Origin: Spirochaetes bacterium RBG_16_49_21
GTDB lineage: Bacteria; Spirochaetota; UBA4802; UBA5550
Assembly: GCA_001829495.1 (NCBI GenBank)
Contig: MIBJ01000048.1
Span: 73,171-131,682 of the forward strand
Direction of reading: 5' to 3'
Length of the DNA: 58,512 nt
Shown: piece by piece, positions 43,018 to 50,700 of the stretch
Position numbering within the stretch: position 1 is the first letter of the stretch
Layout of the letters: every line of letters starts with the position of its first letter
Made by a program: the position numbers and the translations under genes
Notes under the pieces: generated by a model
Told to the model about the DNA's origin: nothing
The model's database searches: none
What the model saw: the letters and a program-made list of their open reading frames with translations, nothing else

Positions 43018-43730
43018 AGAACCGCGGTGCTGTAATCATACTCCTGTTGTTTTCTTCTTATTTTAATTCCGCATCCGATCTGCGCGCATCCGATAAAACG
43101 GACATCGCAGCCTCTTTTTCCACGTCCGTCGCCGAGCAGGACGACAACGTGAAGCGCAATATCATGATCGCGTGCGAGCGGCTGAGCGGCTTTGTTGTAG
43201 CGCCGGGCTCGGTTTTTTCATTCAACGATACGGTGGGAGAGGCCTCTGCGAAGAACGGGTATCTGACGGGCCGGGTGTTGTACCGGGACAGCGTTGTAAT
43301 GGAGCCGGGCGGCGGACTCTGCCAGGTATCGTCCACCCTGTTTAACGCCTTTCTTCTGGCGGGATGCGTCATCATCGAGCGCCACCGCCATTCCCAGCCG
43401 GTGGCGTACGTCCCGGCCGGGCTTGACGCGACGATCAAATACGGAAAGAAAGATCTGAAAGTAAAAAACCCCCATCAGCAGAGCATCAGGATTGAGATGC
43501 AGTTGAGTGAAAAAAGCGTCATTGCGATAATAAAAGCGGACAACAAGCTTCAGTACCGTTACGAGATCTATACGGAGGAGGATGAGGTACCGGTGCCATC
43601 CGTGGAAGATGCGGACAGAATACGGCAGGGGATATCCGTTCTCGTGTACCGGAAAAAATTCTCCGGCGACAAGCTCATAAACAGCGCGCTGCTGTATAAG
43701 GATTATTATCCGCCGGCGTATGTGCGATGA
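43014..43730 (+). CDS. VanW-family protein
   Basis: A 238-residue exported protein. The start overlaps the RND stop as ATGA. A signal peptide (AVIILLLFSSYFNSASDL) leads into the VanW domain: APGSVFSFNDTVGEASAKNGY, the GGGLCQVSSTLFNAFLLAG signature and RHRHSQPVAYVPAGLDATIKYGKKDL. VanW proteins have no proven reaction. The C-terminal 80 residues are beyond the core. Coupling with an RND exporter suggests an envelope role. Confidence 0.92.
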   Translation: MKNRGAVIILLLFSSYFNSASDLRASDKTDIAASFSTSVAEQDDNVKRNIMIACERLSGFVVAPGSVFSFNDTVGEASAKNGYLTGRVLYRDSVVMEPGGGLCQVSSTLFNAFLLAGCVIIERHRHSQPVAYVPAGLDATIKYGKKDLKVKNPHQQSIRIEMQLSEKSVIAIIKADNKLQYRYEIYTEEDEVPVPSVEDADRIRQGISVLVYRKKFSGDKLINSALLYKDYYPPAYVR

Positions 43731-43824
43731 TGGAATAAAATTTCTGACTTTTTCCTTGAGATTGTAACGGCATTTCGTAGCCGGTGAAATGTTATCGAAT
43801 TGTAACAAATGATGGAATTTTAAG

Positions 43825-44562
43825 TTGATATATTTTGCTTTATTTAACATTACATTAAATTTTATTCTGATTTGGTTATTAAAAATCAGGAAGTATTGTT
43901 TTTATAATAAAAATATTTTACAGCGCGATATCTTTTTAAGAAAAATATGGCTTTATAAAAGTGACTGGGTGATAGAAAAAATCGCATTATGTTTTGTGTA
44001 TTTCATTTATTTACGAATTGATTTTTTCTATAATCTATCTAAATTATTACACCATTCAAATAATAAATCAGATGACAGCTATAAAAAATGTAATGATATA
44101 TTGATTTTGACCTATTTCACTATCGATTTAATTTTGATAGTTCTCTTCTATAAATTCAATATATTCCACAGAACATTTGAATGTATTATCAGTAATTATT
44201 TTTTATGGCGTATAGCAGCAATACTATTTATTAAATTGAATGAACTATTATCCTTCCAATTTCAACGGGCGAAATTCCAAAGTTTTAATAGATCATTCTT
44301 AACTTTTATATTTAATTTTATTGAAATTCTTATTAGCTATACCGTTTTATATTCGACGGATTATTTTCATATATTTCCTGAAAAAAAATCGGGAGCGATG
44401 TTTAAAACACTAAAGATTTTTACCGATTGGAGCGTTGATAATATCGATTCTTTATGTTGTTCTCAAAAGGTACTTGTCATGAGTCAGATATTTGTTTTTA
44501 TTATTATGTTTAGTGGTTTTTTAACTAATTTGGCGAATTTTGATTTTAAGAGGGGAAAATGA
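43825..44562 (+). CDS. AT-rich hydrophobic protein, unknown
   Basis: A 245-residue protein rich in Phe, Ile, Leu, Asn and Lys with about five membrane segments. Base composition is far more AT-rich than vanW just upstream. No motif or family is recognised and no ribosome site is clear. It could be a recent acquisition, or a chance open frame in AT-rich DNA, although 738 bases without a stop in such DNA favours a gene. Confidence 0.5.
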   Translation: MIYFALFNITLNFILIWLLKIRKYCFYNKNILQRDIFLRKIWLYKSDWVIEKIALCFVYFIYLRIDFFYNLSKLLHHSNNKSDDSYKKCNDILILTYFTIDLILIVLFYKFNIFHRTFECIISNYFLWRIAAILFIKLNELLSFQFQRAKFQSFNRSFLTFIFNFIEILISYTVLYSTDYFHIFPEKKSGAMFKTLKIFTDWSVDNIDSLCCSQKVLVMSQIFVFIIMFSGFLTNLANFDFKRGK

Positions 44563-44792
44563 ACTTTGCTGTGATGTAAATTCAAATCGAATTGATTGGA
44601 CTGTATCATTTAATGCCTATTTTAGGCAAATAATGGAACTTCTATAAAGTTCTTGATTTTTTTGATATAAATGTTAAATTGTTAGAAAAGGTTCGTTTCA
44701 TAAAATTATACGTTATCAATTATACATTGTTTTTCTGCATATATTAACTTTTAAAGAAGCATTGATTCTTTATAATAAAAAAGGAAACCATT

Positions 44793-44996
44793 ATGGATTT
44801 AAAGAACTGTAATAATACCAAAGAAACCGATAAAATCGTCTTCCAGGAATTAGAAAGAGCTAAAGAGCTATATAAGCAATATGAACAGATAAACCAGTTA
44901 CGCACCCTTTTAAATATCAATGATAATGTCGATGAAAATTATAATTCATTCAATTGGGATCATCCTCTTTCCATTTCGTTAACGAGGATTGAATAA
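44793..44996 (+). CDS. 67-residue protein coupled to the Clp-fold protease
   Basis: A small acidic protein, mainly helical (KIVFQELERAKELYKQYEQINQLRTLL) with a C-terminal tail. Its stop abuts the start of the protease gene, so they are translated together. AAAAAGGA precedes the start by about 8 bases. No known family; it may be a partner or regulator of the protease. Confidence 0.65.
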   Translation: MDLKNCNNTKETDKIVFQELERAKELYKQYEQINQLRTLLNINDNVDENYNSFNWDHPLSISLTRIE

Positions 44997-45932
44997 ATGC
45001 CGACGTGGAATGAGCTTTTAGACGAATTGCAAAAGCATACTGATCCGATTGAAGGGCAGAAATGGCTTCAGAATTATCAAAACGATACGATTGAAAAAAT
45101 CAGGAATTCAAGAAAAAATACAAATATAATTTTATACGCATCTGCATTTTTACAAAAACCTCAAGCATCGGCAAATTTACTTTCAATTACATACGAAGAT
45201 ATTAATGGATTCATGTCCGTAATGTCAGGAATGGATTGGAGTAAAGGCCTTACCTTGATTTTACATACACCCGGCGGCATCACAAGCGCTGCAGAAACTA
45301 TTGTCGAGTATTTGCATTCCAAATTTGAATATATTGAAGTAATTGTTCCAACATTTGCCATGTCTGCCGGTACTATGATCAGTCTGGCATCTGATACAAT
45401 AATTATGGGCCGACAAAGCCAGTTAGGACCGATTGATACGCAGCTTAATATTGGCGGAAGACCCGTTTCCGCGCGCGCAATAGTAGATCAATTTGAAAAT
45501 GCTAAGAATGAAATTCTTGGCGATGTAAGGGCCGCCCATATATGGGCACCCATTCTTCAGTCGTTAGGTCCGGCCTTGCTTCAAGAAGCACGCGATCAAT
45601 TGGAATATGGCGAAAAGATGGTTGTTCGATGGCTAGCCAAGCGCATGTTCAAATCACATCCTGATCCTTTCGCTAATGGTTCAAAGGTGGCAGAATATTT
45701 TAATATTTGCGATCTGAATAAAAATCATGGCCGAAGAATTGACCGGAATGAAGCTAAATCGCAAGATTTAATCATTGAAAATCTTGAAGATGATCAAGCC
45801 TTCCAGGACGCGGTATTGACGTTATATCATATTATAACAATTATATTTGAGAAAACGCCAGCATCAAAAATAATTTTAAGCAGTGAGAAGCGACTCTGGG
45901 TAAAGAATCTGGGAATACCTAAGTTTAAATAA
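44997..45932 (+). CDS. Clp-fold serine proteinase, SDH family
   Basis: A 311-residue ClpP-like protein of the SDH_sah type (PF01972). The crotonase-like core includes LTLILHTPGGITSAAETIVEYL, PTFAMSAGTMISLASDTIIMG with the nucleophilic S123, and GPIDTQL. Most such proteins are membrane-anchored; here no membrane segment is visible. They are seen on islands and near defence genes, but their biology is not defined. It follows a 67-residue protein directly and is AT-rich compared with the window average. Confidence 0.85.
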   Translation: MPTWNELLDELQKHTDPIEGQKWLQNYQNDTIEKIRNSRKNTNIILYASAFLQKPQASANLLSITYEDINGFMSVMSGMDWSKGLTLILHTPGGITSAAETIVEYLHSKFEYIEVIVPTFAMSAGTMISLASDTIIMGRQSQLGPIDTQLNIGGRPVSARAIVDQFENAKNEILGDVRAAHIWAPILQSLGPALLQEARDQLEYGEKMVVRWLAKRMFKSHPDPFANGSKVAEYFNICDLNKNHGRRIDRNEAKSQDLIIENLEDDQAFQDAVLTLYHIITIIFEKTPASKIILSSEKRLWVKNLGIPKFK

Positions 45933-46001
45933 TTTCATTACCCGTATTGATTTTGCGGTGCCTTTCGATTGACTTCATAAAAGTATAAATTTTTCAATGT
46001 T

Positions 46002-46601
46002 ATGATGGTATTGTTAGTCCTCCTTCAATTATTCGCGATAACAGAACCTATGCTGGCCAGGTGGGAGGAATTTTCGCAAAAGCCTGAAGCACAAGAGCTT
46101 GTCCGGTGGCTCAGATGCCGGGCTTACGCACAGCTTGCGGGAACCAGGTGCGGCGAAGAGTTGAAGGCGGTTCCGCCCTCCTTTTTTGGAAGGCTTGGAA
46201 TTTTTATTACCCTCAAAAAAGGAAAGAAGGTGCGGGGATGCTTTGGCGCCTTTTCTCATGCTTCGCCGGATATTGCGTCCGTGCTTGCCGATTACCTTTC
46301 CGGCGCATTAACCCGGGACCCGCGCTATGAGCCGCTTGATGCAGGCGAGCTCGGTCAAACGGATATCATCATCTCGATCACCACTCAGCCGTATGCGGTC
46401 ACTGATCTTGATTCGATTGATGCGCTCCGGTACGGGATCGCCGTAGCCTGCGGGGACGGGCTCGCGGGCGTTTACGTGCCGGCCGAGCTGCGGGACGCGG
46501 GGCGCATACAAAAGCTCGTAAAGGGGAAAGAGTGCCAGGTCTCGGCTTTCAGGGCGGTAACTATTCAGCAGGGACCGGAGCATCATCGAGCGGGGCCGTG
46601 A
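46002..46601 (+). CDS. AMMECR1-domain protein
   Basis: A 199-residue protein with the AMMECR1 core: PSFFGRLGIFITLKKGKKVRGCFGAFSHASPDIASVLADYLSGALTRDPRYEPL (seen in blocks) and DIIISITTQPYAVTDL. The family's biochemical role is unknown, though radical-SAM (AmmeMemoRadiSam) partners are common; none is seen here. The N-terminus has a hydrophobic stretch (VLLVLLQLFAI) that may be a signal peptide. It overlaps the end of the opposing transporter gene by 41 bases. Confidence 0.85.
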   Translation: MMVLLVLLQLFAITEPMLARWEEFSQKPEAQELVRWLRCRAYAQLAGTRCGEELKAVPPSFFGRLGIFITLKKGKKVRGCFGAFSHASPDIASVLADYLSGALTRDPRYEPLDAGELGQTDIIISITTQPYAVTDLDSIDALRYGIAVACGDGLAGVYVPAELRDAGRIQKLVKGKECQVSAFRAVTIQQGPEHHRAGP

Positions 46602-47463
46602 AATGAATGAGATACACGGCGCCGGCGGACAAGAGCCCGCCGAACAGGGTTGGGATTTCCGGAATCTCATTCAAAAAAATCCAGCTCAGAATAACGGCGC
46701 TCGATGGCACAAGAAACGTAAATGCGCTGGCCTTGTGCGAGCCGATATGCTTTGTAGCATAAAAATAGAGCGATGTGGCAAATACGGTGGTAATGAGCGA
46801 TAGATATACCATGTACGCCCAGAAGGAAAATTCGGCCGGAATCATACCGCTCGTCCCGTGGGGAATGACAAATAACGCCTGCAGTATCATGGAGAATCCG
46901 TTCAGGTAAAAGCTGTATACCCAGATCGATATCTTCGACTGGGTCTTCTGGCTGTTGATGGTCACGCCGGACCATAGCGCCGCGCCGATGATAAAAAAGA
47001 GATTCCCTGAAATTAAAAGGCTTTCAATATCGATCGTCCAGATTTTAAGGATCACCAGTGAGCCGCCGAGCCCGATGAGGAGACCTGCCGCGTCCTGGAA
47101 TCTTATTCTGCTGCCTGAGAAAGCGGAAACCGCGGCAAACGTGAAGATGGGTACCAGCGAGGTAACGAGCACGCCGCCGAGGCCGGCCGTTCCCCGGGAA
47201 AGCCCGAGAAAAAACATCTGGCTGTACAGGGTGTAGAACAGGCTTCCGATGAATATTTTGAGGACCGTGATCCTGTCGATTTTAAGCCTCTCTTTAAAGA
47301 TAACAACAGGCGGTATCAAGAACAGAAAGGTAAGGGCAAACCTGATCAGGGCGAGTTTCTGAAAATGAAGATTGTGGGAAACCGCCTTCGCGCACACCCA
47401 TGCTCCTCCCCATATCAGCATGGCGATAATCATGAGGATAAAGAATATGACGTTTCTGTTCAT
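46561..47463 (-). CDS. DMT-superfamily EamA transporter
   Basis: About 300 residues, starting at the ATG at 47463 so that the first membrane helix follows at once; an ATG at 47511 is possible. Ten hydrophobic segments, two EamA repeats with WGGAWVCAKAVSHN, TAGLGGVLVTSLVPIFTF and FLVPSSAVILSWIFLNE. Members export metabolites such as amino acids. The 3' end overlaps the AMMECR1 gene. Confidence 0.9.
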   Translation of the reverse strand: MNRNVIFFILMIIAMLIWGGAWVCAKAVSHNLHFQKLALIRFALTFLFLIPPVVIFKERLKIDRITVLKIFIGSLFYTLYSQMFFLGLSRGTAGLGGVLVTSLVPIFTFAAVSAFSGSRIRFQDAAGLLIGLGGSLVILKIWTIDIESLLISGNLFFIIGAALWSGVTINSQKTQSKISIWVYSFYLNGFSMILQALFVIPHGTSGMIPAEFSFWAYMVYLSLITTVFATSLYFYATKHIGSHKASAFTFLVPSSAVILSWIFLNEIPEIPTLFGGLLSAGAVYLIHFTAPLDDAPVPAE

Positions 47464-47540
47464 TGTATGGTAAATCCGCTGCGATAAAACCTTTTTGTAT
47501 TGGATGAACATTCAGTTCATCTCAGTATCAGTCAAGCTTT

Positions 47541-47573
47541 TTAATAGGTGCCGGGGGGTGAGGTCAGAGAAGG
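47541..47573. repeat. Solo right arm of repeat family B
   Basis: TAGGTGCCGGGGGGTGAGG followed by TCAGAGAAGG matches the right arm at 39939 and the inverse of the left arms at 5951 and 39826. It lies in the divergent gap between the EamA and alpha-2-macroglobulin genes. Confidence 0.6.
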
Positions 47574-47707
47574 ATTTAGCGGGCCTTCGTGCTCCATAAT
47601 AAAATTGTTGTTGAAATATTATGATAATCCTTTATGAGGATAATATATTCCTTCTTTCCAAAACATAACAAACACGCGGCACCTAACGTAATTAATGGGA
47701 GAATCTG

Positions 47708-50700
47708 ATGGCGCGAAAGTTTTTTTTGAGCATTTTTTTTATTTCATTCTTCTTCCTCATCGCCTGCGACACGCCCCTGGTCACCCGCCTCTCAGACGGC
47801 AGGGCCAGATATGAGGGCGGAGCGGCAAAGCTTTCAACCGCATCCATGATCGAGGGATACGTCATTGATGCGCGCACCGGCAAGGGAATCGGAAACGCGA
47901 AAGTTGAAATCAAAAACGCGAACATGGGGGTCGGATATTATGTCAGGGAAACCGGATACGGCGGATATTTTAAAATCGAAGATTTTATCCCGTATGTGAA
48001 CTATATCGTTGAGATCAGTGCGGACGGGTACGTTACCTACACCTCGGCGGCCGTAATCTCGGAAGGTAAATACAAATACAAATTGATGCCGGAAGCGATA
48101 CTTTCCGGTGTCGTGCGCGATACCGCCGGCATGCCGCTTAAGGGAGTGGAGGTGAAGCTCAAGAAGCCCGGGGAATACTACCGCGAACAGTATCCTGAAA
48201 AGCCGCTTATAGCCGCAACCGATGCCGGCGGCGCGTACCGGTTTGCCAAGCTTCCCGGCGGCTCTTATATCGCCACTTTCACCTATCCCGGATATATCAC
48301 CGAGACCGCACAGTTAAAATACGTAAAAGAGGGGGAAACCTTCAGCCTTCCCATGGTCATGGTAAAGCCGGCAACAATAGCCGGCCGGGTCATGATCGCA
48401 GACCTTAATTCTCCGGCTATCAATGTAAATCTTACCATGGGCGGCGCGGTGACCTATACCGCGTCCACCTTCCCGGACGGCACCTACCGGCTTGAGGACG
48501 TAAAGCCGGGTAATTATAAGATCAGGGTCACGCACCAGGGTTTTTATGATCTTGAGTCTCCGGTAATAAAGATAAACGAGGGCGACAGAAAAGAGCGGTT
48601 GGACTTCAGCGTAAAGCCGAAGGAGCCGAAGGTGTCGATCCATGCGTACCGCTACACCTTCGCTCCCGGAGACCCTGTTGAATTCAATCTGCGCACGTTC
48701 CGCATCGAGCGCGTAACGGCGACGGTTTACCGCGTTCCGGTGGATTTGCTCCTGAAGGGAGGGGTCGATCCGGACGGCCTGGACCCCGGGGATGCGGGGA
48801 TGACCCCGGTCGCATCCTGGGATGAGCCGGTAAAGGATTTTGATCCTTACGAGTGGCGGTATCAGTCCCTCCGCGTCAAATCCGCGCTTCCCACAGGAGG
48901 GTACTGCATGGAGGTCAGGGCCGGCGGCACTGTCGTAAACAGGAAGTTCTTCACCCTTACCACCGTGGGCGTGGTCATGAAGCGGTCGCCGGATTCGATC
49001 TTTGCCTACGCGACCGGCCTGGTGGACAACAATCCGCTGGCGGGCGCGCAAATAGTCATATTCGATTCCACGGATCCGGTCAAAAAGAAAAAGAAAAGAT
49101 CAGCGTACCGGCCGCCCGAGCGCGTGGAGGATCTGCCGGTCAAGGCGCTTCTCCGCGGTGAAACGAACCGGGACGGCGTTTTTCACCGGAAGTACCGCTC
49201 CGACAGGATCGTTTCAGCGATCGTGATCGGCAGGGACGGGAGCTACGCCATCTGCAATACCGGATCGCCCGCTTTTTCCCAAAAGGAGCGGAGGAAATAT
49301 TTCATCTATACCGACCGGCCCGTGTACCGCGCCGGAGACACGGTCTTTTACAAGATCATCGGCAAGAACCGCCAAACCCGGTTTGTGCCGGTGCCGGGGC
49401 AGAGGATATTCTACAAGATTGCGAATTGGAATATGAACAAGACCGTTGACGAGGGCTCGTTTATGCTCGATGAATGGGGCACTGCCGACTCCAAGCTCCT
49501 TCTAACGAAGGAAGCGAGCCTCGGGATTTACGAGATCATGGCCGGTCCGACAAAAGGCAACCTGTACTCCGGGGGAAAATTCTACGTGGAGCAGTACCGC
49601 AAGCCCGAATTCTTCATCGAAATAACCCCGGCCCGGGATTATTTCGTAAACGGCGACACGGCGGAATTCAAGGTAGAAGCCAAATATTTCTTCGGCGCCC
49701 CGCTCAAAGGCGCGTTCGTGAAATACCGCTTCTACGAGACGAAGCTTAAGGACGCCGGCACGCGTTACTGGTGGGAGGAGGATTATCCCGATTCGGGATC
49801 GTACAACCGGCTGATCCTGGAGGGGGACAAATATGCGGACGATAACGGCGTAGCGGTGCTCAGGATTCACGCCGGCAATTATCCCTTTGACCGGGAGATA
49901 ACCTGCGAGGCCACGGTCGTGGACAAGTCCAACATAAGCATAACCGCGAGCAACAAGGTCCGCGTCGGCCGCGGCGAGTATTACATAAAGATCGAGCCCC
50001 TGAAAAATTTTTTTTCAGGAGGCGAGAAGAAAGAAATACGGATTCGCACCCTCACGCAGACCGGAAAGCCCTACGGCGCCAAGGTCAAGGCCGAGCTGTA
50101 CCGCTACATCTGGAAGGCGCGGGAGCGGGTCTATGTGCATGAGAGGATGCCCCTGTTCGCCGAGCAGATAAGTACGGATAAAAACGGATACTCCCTTCTT
50201 GAGTTGCCGAAAAAGTTCAATTTCTACGGCGAGTTCGACCTCGTCATAACCGGTGTGGACGGCAGGGACAACGTGATCACCGCCTCCCGGGTGATATGGA
50301 TCTACAGCCCCGAGGGCGCGGAGGCTGCGTCGCGGTTCAAAAACCTCGAGCTCTCGGTCGATGTTCCGGATCTGAAAAAGCCCGGCACGGTCACCTGCCT
50401 GGTCAAAAGCTGTTTTACGGACGCGCATGTGTGCCTCACCCTGGAGGGGAGGGACGTGTATGAATCCCGGGTGATCAAGATGACCGGCAATGTCATGCCG
50501 GTGGCGTTCAACATAACGTCCGCATACGCCCCCAACCTGTTTCTCACCGCGACCATGCAGCGTAAGCGGGCGTTGTATACCGCCTCTGAAGGGATATCCC
50601 TGCCGCTCTCCGACACCGATCTGGTCATAACCATGAATACGGATAAGCCCCGGTATAAGCCGGGGGATACGGCGCGCGTCAACCTGAAGGCTGCTGACCC

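Noticed and set aside
43218-43850. A 210-residue minus-strand frame over vanW
   Set aside because: VanW has its family signature on the plus strand; the opposite frame has no recognisable feature.
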